Below, piece by piece: positions 37,086 through 49,919 of a stretch of DNA of 64,000 nt (positions within the stretch are counted from its first letter, which is position 1; every line of letters starts with the position of its first letter). The position numbers were made by a program, and so were the translations under genes. The stretch is from Ciona savignyi (Eukaryota; Chordata; Ascidiacea; Phlebobranchia; Cionidae), in assembly GCA_000149265.1 (NCBI GenBank), contig CH003137.1, forward strand, positions 508,165 to 572,164, written 5' to 3'. The notes beneath the pieces were generated by a model, which made no database searches, was not told the origin of the DNA, and saw only the letters and a program-made list of their open reading frames with translations.

Positions 37086-37888
37086 AAAAATATTACACTT
37101 TGCACATCCTATGGCGTTAACTGAAAATCTAACAATTAACAAAAAAACTGGCAAGATACAACAGCAAAACAGGAAGGCACCAAAACAAACAAAAGTTATC
37201 TAGTTTGGTGCCTTAACGCTTATCTAACACCAAACCACTAGATTTTTCCCTTCGCACTGCTAGGCTTGAAATAGGCTTACCTGATTAACCCCCGTTATAA
37301 TATTAAGGTACGCTAATGACAAGCTAGAGATCTATATTTTGGAGTGCGCACTTTATTAAACAATCTGTTTCATCCTTTTGTATCAAAAACATGTTAGCAG
37401 TTCCTACCGAATCTTAATTTAAAGGTTTAGCTTCCCTCCTACTCCTATTAGTTTTCCGCAACTTTATTTTAAAACACAGCATTAGTGGGATAACCGTAAT
37501 CTTTTACCGGATACCTAATCCGCTAAGAATTTAGTGAGCAGTTTTACGCTTGCCTTCCTTTCAGTTTTGTTAGCGGTACTTTGCTGTTTACTACATCAAA
37601 CAAGTAAGTGCCATTTTAATATTATTGAGCAACTTACCTAGATTTCTATGTCCGACCTTACGGTCATCTCTTTTATATGTGTGTTTAGTTTAGTTTAGTT
37701 TATTCATTTTTGCCCCAGTTTTTTAAAAATGGCAAACGAATATAATCTCGACAAAGGAACGGGAAAAGACGGCAAAACGAACAGTCGTTAAAACACGTCA
37801 TTAAAATAAAAAGGATATAATGTAATAAATATAGCGGACGCGGCCGCCAAACCTAGGCAAAAGAACAAATCCAAATTTAGTTTGGATC

Positions 37889-37960
37889 AAACGATATAAA
37901 CGTACCATACGGCCTTCGAATCAAACGATATGTTTGAAACGTACCATACGGCCTTCGAAC
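37889..37960 (+). repeat. Short tandem duplication
   Basis: AACGTACCATACGGCCTTCG occurs twice within about 45 bases, each with an adjoining TCAAACGATAT. Local duplication only. Confidence 0.6.
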
Positions 37961-38067
37961 AATAAAATTTAATCGTGAGGGTGCTATGCAGAAATCTCAC
38001 GAAAGAGCTTCCGAAATTTTACAAAAGTTGTAAACGGTGAGCAGAATCTTAACTTAAACTTGGTTCA

Positions 38068-38180
38068 GCTATATCAAGTTTTAAACCCAAGACTCGTTAC
38101 TAAGACCGTTTTAATAGGTAGCGCTAAATAAATCGGTCGCGTTATCCATTCGACCAAACAACCGTTTTGGGGGGTTAAAA
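38068..38180 (+). repeat. Dispersed repeat copy (same family as the 19.7 kb gap flanks)
   Basis: AAGTTTTAAACCCAAGACTC, CTAAGACCGTTTT and ATCGGTCGCGTTATCCATTC follow the order seen at 19640-19910 and 49920-50040. Confidence 0.5.
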
Positions 38181-38269
38181 CAACTGTGGGATAGTTTTAA
38201 TTACGCCGTATTTTGGGTGCTGAGTCTGTTTTTTCTATCGATTTAAGCTATAGTGTTCACGAACCACAG

Positions 38270-38345
38270 ACTCTATGCCACGAACATTGCCTAAAGCCAG
38301 CGAATCAATGGGTTCTACCTAATTGAAGGAACGGGAGAATAATAC
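38270..38345 (+). repeat. SINE fragment
   Basis: Contains CAATGGGTTCTACCTAATTG, matching the central part of the 12.2 kb SINE (AATGGGTTCTACCAAATTG). Confidence 0.5.
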
Positions 38346-40577
38346 ACTAACCTTAAATAATACACTAGTTCCGGTTCAATCTATGGGATATCGAGAGCAT
38401 GTCTATGTCAATAATTCTTTTAATGCTCTGCCAGAATTGTCTTATAGTTTTTCTAAGGCATTGGCTTCTTGCCCGAGTTCTGGCGACATGAATTGTTTGT
38501 CACAGGTTTTTTGCAGAGAAAATGAATAAGTAAGTTTACCACGATGTTGACCTGAGACTAAAAACTTGATGGTCTTTGTACGAAATAATTTCTGCAGTGT
38601 CGATAACATATTATCTTTCACGTAGTATGCATACTGGTTGGACGCTGAATGTCACTCGTAAGTATATCTGCACAGTTTAAAAACCAATGTGTTTAAGAAT
38701 ACTGGCTTTATTATCTGGATAATCAAATAACAGCCGGTATTTTTAAAATATAAATAGGCACAGTTTAAAACATAACCGTCAGACGGCGCTCTGGAGTATA
38801 TATTCTGACGCAAAATATTTAATTTTTATTTATGAGACTTAGCGTGACCTAGCCGTCTCTAAAATCTAATTTCTTATTAACGTTTGGCTATATGTATAGT
38901 TCGTATATATACGAAATGATTTAAACTTTATATTAACATTCGATAATAGTTTCTATTCAAATTTCTTATTCTTCCAAATGTACATGTATTTGGGATTCTT
39001 ATTGCAATTTGTTCTTTATTATTGCCATTTTCGTTATATATTTTACAGCCGATTTACACAGTTGACTATGTAGCATTTTTAGTTTAAAACCTGTGATGGG
39101 CTCGTTACTATAATACCACAGGTATTACATGTAAACACCTGTCCTCACAGTGACCCTAAAATAGAGGAATATCATCTGAAGCCAAGATATTCGGCTTTCT
39201 CGGTGTAGAGGGTGTGGTGGGCAAGGAAACGCGAACGGAAGTCTTAGTTGAGAAGGAAATTATCAAATCGCTTCAGCTACAAAAGACAAAAAGGAAGATG
39301 GAAGTCCTTTAGTATCGTCTTGTTAGTGGTAGGAAGAAATTAGTAAATTAACCTGACATAGCGTAGCTTCATCACGTTGTTATGGAAAGGTCGGTTATTT
39401 CTATCTTTACTCGTGGAAAATCTAAATGGAAAAAAATTAAGAGTTATAATAGGTCACTAGTACATGCCTTCTTAGAATGGTGATGATATCAGACCTAATT
39501 GTTCTTCGATTTTAAAGAAACTTGTATATAGGCTAGTAATCTACAGAAACATTTGTATGTAGAATTACAGTATATACAGTTTACTTCTGGAAAATCCCTT
39601 AACAAATGTATACAAAATGTATAAAAAAAGGTCTGATGTACTTATTCTACGCATAAAAACCCCAACAATCAAAATTATACAAATCAAAATAGAATTTTAA
39701 ATGAAAGAATAAAGATAAGAAAACCCAGAAACGCAGCCGTTTTTAAATTTGTAACCCATTATTCAGTCTGTTTAACGCTCTATTTCAACACGACAGAATA
39801 CTTCAATCTAGTTGACACGTTCATAGATGTTAGGTAATATAAATTATATATGCTGCGGCCAATATAGAAATCATATTTTTATATTTAGCTGGTATGGATT
39901 TTGTAAAAGATATTTAGACACAACAGCATTGGGCAATCAGGTATAAAATTTACGAACATTAGCTATGGTCTACATTTGTTTAAGTATATTTTGATTATAG
40001 TTTTTGGTTGGAATACCGCGTTGCATCCCTTAAAACAGCAACTAAATCTTGGTTTTAACTTTTAATTGTTATATTTTTTTTAATCGGTATATTACTATTG
40101 TCTTATTCTGGGAGAAGCTTAGCTTAAAACTAATTTTGAGTTCGTTTTTCTAGTAAAAGAGAATTTGAGGCAAATTTGAAATTGCTAGTTTATGTCATTT
40201 TGAAAAATCGCTTTCTTTTCGTGGATTACGACCAAACACACCGATTAGTTTTACAATGAACAAACCTTAAAGCATAGAATAACACACAAATTTGTGTAGG
40301 TTTGACTTAACCATTCGGTTTTTAATGTTCTTCCAGGTATGTCCTCACTTAAAGTCAAGTGTTTCAGTGTTAAGAAAAGTGGGAAATATATTTAAATAAA
40401 ACATAAATTGATTGCCCAAAATGGTTTATACCAGTTTATCCTTGTACAAAATTAAATTAACGCTACATTTGGGAAAATTTAAAAACAAGAATAATAATTT
40501 CGTATTGCAGCTGCAATACTAGTGTTCCGATTGTAGCTTGTGCCTATTTTGCCGTTAGATGGCGTAATTGTGGTGCG

Positions 40578-40600
40578 ACGTCATCAACACATGATGACGT
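40578..40600. promoter_or_regulatory. Palindromic pair of CRE/ATF-like sites
   Basis: ACGTCATCA, five bases, then TGATGACGT: a perfect 9-base inverted repeat containing two GACGTCA/TGACGT-type CREB/ATF cores. It lies 0.6 kb upstream of the putative first exon of the cytokine-like gene. A regulatory role is inference. Confidence 0.4.
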
Positions 40601-41175
40601 AAACGATGGAAAATTTGTGGTACAGTAAACACCATCGCTGCTTCCCTACACAGCACCTCGAATTACAGTGCAAAAATAAACAATTAAGCAGAATCCGGCA
40701 ACATCTATATCCGCACGTGTTCTTGCCGCCACCGCCATTTTCCTGGAAATACAAAAAAATTCTACCGATAACTGGTACAGGTATTATACCATCGCATACT
40801 GATTATTATAGAAACGATCTATTGTTTAAGTTTTTTTGTAATTAACAAGTTCGTTATAAAACAATATTTGCGTTGTTACACACAACAGAAAACTGTAAAG
40901 AACTCTTCCAAGGTAAACATAACCACATATCGTTGGTCTTCTATATTTATTGCAGTATAAAATAGCCGTATTGGTTTGTCAAAGTCTTTGTCGCAATAAA
41001 CCGCAATCCTAACATATCGAATCTACAAATAAACTTAAGTTTTATTTTCTTTCGTGCGACTTTATGTTTCGCTGCTCCTAAAATAGAAAAAGAAAATTTG
41101 GTAGATTCTTATTTTTCCCATAAAAAAATACATTTCCAACCAAGACCTTTCACGAATTGTCAATTTAGTTAGTCG

Positions 41176-41395
41176 TCTGTCAGAGCCGATGCGGTACATG
41201 ACCCGCCCAAGCCGCCCCAGGGCGAACTGAAACGAGGCTAAGCGAGAAACGCTAGCAAACTGTTCGATTCACGTGAAGCATCGAGAAGTGATTAGTTGTG
41301 AAAGCGGGCAATTTTAGCTGTACATACGAAGCGACTAGTCTCAAGGGAGAAGTCAAGAAAATGCACGCGACGCAGACGATCCTTCCTGATTGTCC
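41176..41395 (+). other. Putative 5' UTR exon with an upstream ORF overlapping the main start
   Basis: A stretch of higher GC ends at a perfect donor (TGTCC|GTAAGT, 41396). Spliced to the acceptor at 41571-41572, it creates an upstream ORF of 19 codons from ATG 41361 to TAG 41595-41597, overlapping the main ATG at 41578 in another frame. Such overlap usually lowers translation of the main frame. The 5' boundary of the exon is a guess from base composition. Confidence 0.5.
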
Positions 41396-41577
41396 GTAAG
41401 TATTTGAAGATGTTTTTGGCCGCTCGTTCTTCTAGACCACAGTTATCTAAATATAATTTGCAAACTTTTTCATAGTGTGATAGTGGTTATTATATAAACA
41501 AACGGAAAAATGACTGAATATAATAATTCCATCAACGTTGAATATTCAACTAGAGCTTTATATAACTCACAGAAACT

Positions 41578-44500
41578 ATGCTGGTTTCTGCCGATAGACC
41601 ACTTTGGAACCACGTGATCATAATCTACATTATTCTCATGCTTTCTTCGTCAACGTTATCCGGAAAAACACAGAGGATGAAAGAAAGTTCAAAACTCCTT
41701 GATCAGCAATTCAGGCCATACACGCATCTTATAAGCACTTACATGGACTGGACTGTCAGGCGACAAAGATTAGCGGCTACCAAGCAAAGGATACAATCGA
41801 AAAACAAGTACAGCCAGTTTAGCTCAACAGAGGGCACTGGTAGTACGACGTTTGCAATTTTGGCAAAATATTTCACTACAATTAAATCAAGAGCACGACG
41901 TAGCTCTTCTGGTACAAAGGACCATTTGTGCCTCAGTGCTAAACGGGACATATCAGCGCTTCGAACGATTTTATTACGAAATTCGAACCCACTGCTTGTT
42001 TACAGTTCCCTACACATGCCTCGACACATATTAGACATAGCAGAGCATTGGCAAATTGTGGTAAGGAAAATTTGGGTTTGTAAAAATCATAAAGTAATTT
42101 AAAAAGAATAGTTTCAGGCATTGTATCTATTTTTATTATTGATCCAAAATATGTCACTTTAATATAAAAATATCGTACAGAGTTTATTAATCTGATAGAC
42201 AGATTTCGATATATTTTTAGTTCGAAATAATTCCACCATTTTTTCGCAGAGAACACATCCGAAGCTGGCTATCGACTCGATGACAGAGTTTTTAGAAGAT
42301 GTAGAATCGGTAATCGTGGAGTACGCACGAAATAACCGAGATTTGGTGTCTGTTCAAAGACTTCGCCCTTTAGTTTTAAGAATTCGCTCCCTAAATAGAG
42401 ATTTGACAAGACTTTTAAATTTGCAGGTCAGTCTGTTTTGGTTCTAGCTGTTTGTCCATATAGTAAAAGTTACAATTAGGTGGAATTCTGAGATAAAAAT
42501 AATAATCTATATATTTATATTATACTATCACCTTATGTACAAACCAAACTCGCTGTATAGTAACCCGACAATGGATGTGCGGTTTTGTATTTTCTGACAG
42601 GTATCTATGAAAATATTCTATTATTCATCAGTTTTTCTATTCAGTAGACTTTTGTTACAAATACATAGAAATAAAACATTAATTGTATAATTATTTTACA
42701 GAGTCCACCCTATGCAAGAGACGAAGTGCAATTTACAGTGAGTTCTTATTCGTTATTTAAATGTAGAAAAACATGATTTTTAAGTCTAGTTTACGGATTT
42801 TGTGGTTAAATATTTTCGGACGAGTAGAAATTCATGCTAAAAGAATATTTTTCCAGCATTTGTCCAGAAGTACGCTATTCTTGTAATTAATCTGTGTTTT
42901 CGTTTTCGACACACTTTCGCACGGGGAAAACACCGCTGTATTTCTGATGATGACTCACTCGTTAAACTGTGATCATGGTTTCATTTTATGCTACATCACG
43001 ATAATCCCACGTACATTTGAATATACTATGGTCGATAATAAACAACTTTTGCGATTGACCTTGGGAATTCCTTTCTAGTAATAATTAAAACAAATGATAA
43101 CCGTTTTAATAAAACAAAGGAAATCTTTAAAAATTATCAAGTTTGTGGAAAGCATTCAGTCCCGTACAAACCACGACAAAACATTTACATGATAAATGTT
43201 TAAAACGCAAATTTTTAACTGATTTTGGTTAACAAAGTGGATAATTTATATATAACTTGGTGGGGCGTGCAGGGTTTGCAAAGGGGTGTGTTCATCCCAT
43301 AATTATTTAATATCAGCTTCTCCCGAATCTACAAAAAATAAAGGTGGGCCTACAATTTAGTAGCTGGACAAAAATAACAGCTTTTCCTATCAATATGTCT
43401 TGCGAAGTAAATACAGTAGTTGTAAATATATAAGAAAAATAGCTTTGTAATGTCGCATTTAAACCGAAATATAAATTCAAATGTAAACGAATATTTGCAT
43501 TGCATCATGTCGGATAAAATATTTTACCTCGAGATAGATTTAGAAAAGTATATTTCTGGCGCGTCTAAAAATGGCTACATTCTTCCCATTGAAAACAATT
43601 GTACAATTATATATTTACCGTTTTGAATATTTTGTATAGTTGTTAGTTTTGACGGAAGGTGGTGCGATGCAAAAATGTTGATAACGTGTGTAATAAAGCA
43701 GGTTATGTTACGCACACATTTTATTTTGGCAATAGCGCAATGAGTGTGCATTTTGAGTGAGCATTTTATTGCGATTTTGACAAAGTTGTACTCATTATAA
43801 ACGGTTTCTTTAAACTTAAGGTGAAAACGTGCATTTGATACGTGCGGCTCGTATGTCGTGAGGTTATTTCCAGGTTTGTATACCAATACTGTTGCAGTGA
43901 GGATTAAAAATGGGGTTGGCATTTAGTTTAATCATTAACTCTTTAGAATCGTGTAAGGTTGCACAATGTCGTCAAAGTTCGACAAAAACGGTATGGACCG
44001 GTGAAATGACGAAATGATTAGCTCGATCGATTCATTTCAGTTATAAGCCACCGAACTTGTCCCGATAAAAAGTCCTATATGCATGGTTTATATTGACACG
44101 TTTGTAAGCTATCTTATATATTGTTTTTTTCTAAGCAGAGGCTAAAAAATAATTTTTTACAAACGTGATTATTCTAACAAATATTTCTGTAATGCGGATA
44201 TTTCGTAGTTCTATTTAATACATTTTATTTTGCATGATTAGGAGCACATTTGTGTTGACTTTGCACGATTATTTTAATTCTTATTAGATTAATAATGTCG
44301 TCTACAAATAGCTTGCTTCCCTTGACATTTCTAAGTTAAATGTTTTCAGCGTCTCCTCATTTTAAAGAATTTTTATTTAATATCCAAATTGTGATTTGTT
44401 TATAATATTGCGTTAAAATTGAATTATATTTTTTTGCATAATGGCCAACAAAAGAAAAGACGTTGTTTAGAGTCAAGTGAGTTCCTATACATTTTCAGTT

Positions 44501-45502
44501 CCAACAAAGTGCACGTTGCCATAATAAGTTCTATGTTTTTCATGATTTCCTTCATGAGAATTTGGCGACATTTATGGTGGAAACCTTGTAAGCCCCGATT
44601 ATCCTTTGACCACGCATCGTAAAAATACTATTTTGCTCAGTTTACACCGGTTTCCATGGCTTCAAACCTTTAAACGGTCGCTTCGCTGTTATTATCCGAA
44701 GTAATAGATTGTGAACTAGTATAGTCCTGCAGTTTAATTACACAGTTCGTATATAAATAGATCCGCCTATATTTCGTATAACTTTTATTTATACAAAGGT
44801 CAAATCTAACGCGTGTTATATAAATAAATGATACTTCTGTTAGTTAGTTTTGTACTATACGTTAATAGCGAATATACTGATATTGTTATATTGCTTCGTC
44901 ACTGTGTTATATAAACCGACTATATGCGCACACAGCATGATTATGAATTGTATATTTTCTAGGATCAGTGTGAGATGATTTTAGAAAAATAGGACATTTC
45001 TGATCATATTCAAACGACGGATATCAGATCCTTTATCTTGTAACTCCCAAAAATCCGAACCAAGAATTTTCCATGCTATACGAAAGTTATATGTAATGTA
45101 GGCTACTAACGGAATATTTAAAATGCACACAATCAAATTTTAAGGTTATGCTTAAACCAGTTTTGCACTTTTTTCGGCAACTTTATTAATCTTGCGTTTT
45201 CTTTTTCACAGATAAAGTTAATGGTGTGAAAATATTTGAAGATCTTTATTTACAATATCTGAATAACTTTTCAATAAAGTTATGGTGTTGTCGAAACGCG
45301 AAACCTTTAATTTAGTTTTCGGAAAGACAAATTATTTCATAAATTTTTTTCTTCTCAGAAACTTCAGTCATCTGAGCACGTGGGAAGCATTTCGACACAC
45401 TTAGTGGCGCTGCTGTCCAACATTAGGCCCTCTTTAAGCCTGATTTGTGGTGGCTCTGTAGTTCCATCTAGTGGAAGGTACACGTGGCGGGTGCGGTTCT
45501 AG
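41578..45502 (+). CDS. Secreted four-helix-like protein, candidate class I helical cytokine
   Basis: Four coding exons, 41578-42060, 42250-42426, 42702-42737 and 45359-45502, encode 279 residues with consensus splice sites; the three coding introns are all phase 0. Residues 11-29 are a hydrophobic signal segment (NHVIIIYIILMLSSSTLSG). A helix-A-like amphipathic stretch follows (MKESSKLLDQQFRPYTHL, about 34-58), then a basic low-complexity loop with a furin-like RARR (105-108). Exon 2 of the CDS gives two helical runs (about 167-189 and 194-220), the third is a 12-codon micro-exon, and the last gives a helix (about 238-260) and the end YTWRVRF. There are only two cysteines, 118 and 262. Size, signal peptide, helix content and phase-0 introns fit the class I cytokine pattern (IL-6/CNTF/CLCF1 type); helix A weakly resembles CLCF1. 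I cannot name an orthologue. Between about 41766 and 42036 the +1 frame is also open. Gene model fairly sure, family uncertain. Confidence 0.65.
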
Positions 45503-45848
45503 CTAATTATTTATTTTACCGACCACTGTGACAATTCTCACTCTTGCCCATTTACGAAAAGGTTACAGTTCTTCAACCACAATTGCGACCATAAAAACCT
45601 TTAAGAGCATGATCAACCCACTTTATCGTCCTAAAATTACCCTTATAAACAAACTACATGTCTCAAACTGCCCATGTCAATTTTTTCCGAATTAATTTAT
45701 AATTTTAAATTGTATTTTAAATTTAATCTAAAATTGAGTTTTAAATTGCTTTGGTTATTGTAATCATCGTGCCATTTTAATGTTGTGAAATACTTTTAAC
45801 TTTCGCTCAATAATCTAGTATACATCAGATTCACTGCCTTGCACCAGT

Positions 45849-45854
45849 AATAAA
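45849..45854 (+). promoter_or_regulatory. Candidate polyadenylation signal of the cytokine-like gene
   Basis: AATAAA 347 bases after the stop codon at 45500-45502, with a second AATAAA about 30 bases further on. Confidence 0.4.
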
Positions 45855-46425
45855 ACATAACTGCTTATTTGTAGAATCTGTAACGAAATAAAATTAGTTG
45901 AAATTGAGTTACATTTAAATTTGGAACCTTACTTAGGATACACGTAATACAATATTTTTAGTTTTTGTCGAACAGTGTGGTTAAAATGACCGGTTCTTCG
46001 TGATTGAGTGTGCTTAATTTAAGATCAGTTCCGACCAGACCCCAAATAATCTACACCGGTTACATTTTTCTTTAAGTGGTAATGACTGCGTAGCAGCGTG
46101 TATAGCATCAACGCACGATATTATCACGAGTCTACTTCGTGTTAATTATTGACGTCACAAAAATGCGTCATCTCTAGCGAAACGTGCATACACATACATA
46201 CCCTGGATACAAAGTTTATTTTCGATTAAACAGGTCTTGGATAAAAAGAAAGCTTAAATACCAGGTGAAAACCATCGAATCACAAGAAATAGTGAGCGGT
46301 CATTCTTCTCATAAGTAATAGTCATATGGCGTCGTGCCCATGATCGAGTTCCTGGAGCTTTTCCAGTGTGTTGAATGCGCGAGAGACGTTGCTTTATATA
46401 TTGGTAAACCTATTAAATCATTGGA

Positions 46426-46500
46426 TTCAAGCAACTCCATTTAGGTAAAAACACAGCCGAAAGTTCAAGCAACTCCATTTAGCCCTCAACACAGCCGAAT
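46426..46500 (+). repeat. Short tandem duplication
   Basis: CAAGCAACTCCATTTAG followed by ACACAGCCGAA occurs twice in a row, about 37 bases apart. Confidence 0.6.
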
Positions 46501-49500
46501 AGGTTTCCATATTTTTGCTTGCGGTACGATGCGCTTTGAATAAGGCATTCCCGGGTTCGGCAACCTTTTGAATACAGTTGTCCAGTTTATAAATAATATA
46601 ATCATGCGTGTCAAAGCGAATTCGAAACCTGCAGTCTAAATTTGAAAAGCATTGAAAAGATCTGCAGTCTAATTTAAGTCTCTAGAAGAGGCTATTAAGC
46701 CAATTCTGTAAGGTTTAAGCAGAAAGGGTGTGTTTCAAAACCAATTAACAAACAGCAATAAGCAGGGAAATAGTTATTTGAACTATTCAAATGTCTTCGA
46801 CCAAACCGTCAATAATAACAGGTATTACTAGCAATGCTACAACTATTTCATAATCACTATTGTTACAAAACAATATTATGATAATTAAAGACTATTGATT
46901 TGCATGTGTTACGAATTAATGCTTTTGTGCAGCGTACACAGTTTAAATTTGTACATGCTTATAGTAAAGAATATATTTTTCGTGTATGCTAGTCGAATCA
47001 TAGCTTTAAAAAGCTCAAAAAGTAAAAATTTTATACCAGCAACCAATTTTTGCATATTTTTTCTTGCTTTAATCGCGTAAAATCCCTGATTTGTAAACAT
47101 TATTTTGGTAATCAGTAACTGCTTAACCTGTGTCCTATCGTACCTTGTACCAGCTTAAAACGGCCAACGCAATTAGAGTCTCCTATTGTTAAGAACGGAA
47201 AATTGGCCCTTTCGAAAGTTTGTCTGCACCTTGAAGAAGCTATTTTTACATTGTCATATAACGTTCTGAACGACTTACAAACTGTAAATCTCAAGATTTC
47301 AAACATATTTGTAAAACATGCAAGAAAAATGTTTAACCCGATACTGATTTGATTTCGCATAGGTCAATAGCGCACGCAATAGTGGTTTGTGTTTACCAAA
47401 AATCCGAGTACTACAATCCATAAAAACACGTCTTGAACCTCACACAAAATTAACCTTGAATTTAAATGACATATAAATATAGCAAATGTGTTGGTTATTT
47501 AGCCTTTTATCCAAAGTTGTGTATTCGCTGACTTAATAATTTTAAGTTTAGTACAATTGAACATACAATTCGCATGCACAAGGAAAAAATACTTCTTTTA
47601 GCAAAGCTTAAAGCAGTTTTTAGGCATATACTGGTTGCATAGTACTAAACTAAATTGTTACAACAATAAAAAAATATTTACCGATCTCTAAAAAACATTT
47701 TCTGTGACTTTAAAAATAAATATCTCCGCGAATACCAACCAATTCGCTTCACATGCGTATTGAGAAAATCTCTATTATCAGAAAAGCATAATGCACAAGT
47801 TTGATAGGTAAACTGCGGCGTTTCCAAGCATCCTCCGATTTCGTAAGCTTTCTCAATACAACGGAAATGTTTAGTCTAAGTCGATTTTCAAGTTATGTGA
47901 AATAGCTTTTTCAGTTACTATGAAATGCTGTACTAATAATTGTTTATTCAATTACGTTCTTTTAAAATATAGGTATTAATTTAAATTTCTAAATTGTGGT
48001 TTTGCTCCTTTTATTGGTGTCTCTTGTTAGTGCATATTGGTGTCTATAATCGGAAATAAAACATATTTATGCTTAATGTTTACAGTAATAATGAGTGACC
48101 CATAAAATAACGTAATAGGTCAAACATGTTAACAAATTAGTTACTACTCTTTGAAATTCCAAACTTGCTGTTGTCCACCCTTTAGGAATATATAGACTCT
48201 AGATTTAGGTTGTAAGAATATCGGTTGTTATTTAGTATTGATTTATTGTATTTGAATATAATTCGTCTGCGAGTACTGATCGCAGATTGATATTTTGCTG
48301 CACAAAATCTATTATGTCTAATTGTAAACGTGACCGAATAGTTGGTCTATCTGTGGGGGGAATATGTAATTTTCACCTTCGAGGGCAGGGAAATTACGTC
48401 GAAAAATTTATCTACGGCAACCTTTATATAACTCGGTCGTGGTCTATTTACTGAAACTAGTTATTGAAGTTGTTTATGATGATGACGTTGCTGCATGTTT
48501 TTAGCTTAAGAGTCATAAACAATACGAAGTGGTACGGTATTGGACATAATTTTTGTGTAAACGGCACGCGTTTATATAATCAGGGAGTTGGGAAATATTG
48601 TGCGAAAAAAACTGTTTGGCAGTGATGATACGCAAACGTTAGGGAGTGTACACCATTTCATTATAATGAACAATAATGCGGAAAATAACTGCGATCTGAC
48701 CAATAAAACAAATTATGAATCGATAATTGGCCATTTTAGACGCGAAGTATTATCGACATCTCCACTAAAACAATATAGATAATCGAGGATAATCCGTCTC
48801 GTGTTTTGGCGGAATAGAAAGTTGTGTTTGATTTGGTGAGGTCTGCGGGTTGTAAAATTTAACCCCTGTGTCAAAAACCTATAAAACCAATGTCATAAAC
48901 CTCCTGTAAATAATCTTTACAAAGCTTTCTTAAAAAGTGTGAATTAGTAGTTCAGCGAGGCTAATTTGTGACTGAATGATACAGTGGACACGTAAGGTAA
49001 ACCACACCGCGCTCTTTTGCAGTTGTTAAAAGTTTTTAGCATCCCTGGCTGGGCGGAAAGTTGCAGAGGTATATAGGCCTAGCTGATACTTCGCTTGTAA
49101 TGTGGCGTACTAGCAACAAAGCTTCATCGTCATTGATATTCGGTCAATTGCACTTTGTGTACTGCTTTATTCTCTGCAACCCCAAAGAACTTTAGTGAAT
49201 TTTATCAAAAATTTGACTTCTTACAGTATCGAGTATCACCATTTTGAACCATACAGCAAGCATGTACAACATGTAGCCAGAGTGTCTCTAATGGGAAACT
49301 GATCACCAAAACAAAATTTTAATTTTAGACCCTAAATACTAATCTTCAAAATTTTAATTTTTTTCCTAAATACTAATCTTAAACTCAGAACTAACCCTAA
49401 CTCTAACCCCATGTTTAAAACTAACTCTAATTCCCTAATCTTTATTTTAGTGTGCAGTTTCCCTCCTCCCCGCCTTCTCTGCTTATAGTTTTCCCCCCAT

Positions 49501-49919
49501 TCGGCCACACGACCGTACAACTTATTTAAAATTTCACATCGTCTAAAATTTTCAATATCGTGGTTAGATCGTGCGGTGGTGAAATTTGTACTACAGCAGA
49601 TTTTCTTTTTCCAATTTTTGATAAGGTGTGTTCTAAATATTTAAAGGTGGTTTAAAAAAATTCACACTTCTTTCGCATCGAATGTCCTTTTCATGAAGTC
49701 GTTGAACTACAAGCTCTAATTTTATGGTAAAACACCGAAAGGCAAATATATATAAAGGAAACACCCGCGTATAGGTTATGCATGGTCGATAAGAACTTAC
49801 ATAAACAGATTGCATTAGTATTGCCATGTCTAAATCATTTCATGCTTTTAATAAAAGAACGTTTCGACATCTAAAACACTTCGATTGTTAGTATGTATTT
49901 TTTCAGAGCTCTACTTTTT

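Larger units (their letters stand above)
37086..41175. other. Intergenic region between two divergent genes
   Basis: Cyclin Y (minus) and the cytokine-like gene (plus) point away from each other across this 4 kb stretch. It holds a tandem duplication, SINE fragments, a dispersed repeat copy and a CRE-like palindrome. No gene is supported. Confidence 0.5.

Noticed and set aside
39150-39320. Patch with several short coding-like frames (IFGFLGVEGVVGKE, KSLQLQKTKRKMEVL)
   Set aside because: Frames are short, overlap in different phases and lack splice sites; it may be a decayed element, but nothing identifies it.
40606-40845. 79-codon plus-strand ORF next to the CRE-like palindrome, and an opposite-strand ATG after a good acceptor (GTATTTCCAG) at about 40740
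   Set aside because: Either could be a first exon, but no second exon joins convincingly on either strand and no protein family is recognisable.
43575-43922. 115-codon minus-strand frame with a true ATG in the last intron of the cytokine-like gene
   Set aside because: No family resemblance, no promoter or poly(A) context, and a few frames of this length are expected by chance.
48588-48782. 64-codon plus-strand frame in the intergenic region
   Set aside because: TTG start, no homology recognised, no partner exons.
49380-49420. CCCTAACTCTAACCCC, telomere-like repeat
   Set aside because: Only a few imperfect units, common as simple sequence; no sign of an interstitial telomere or breakpoint.
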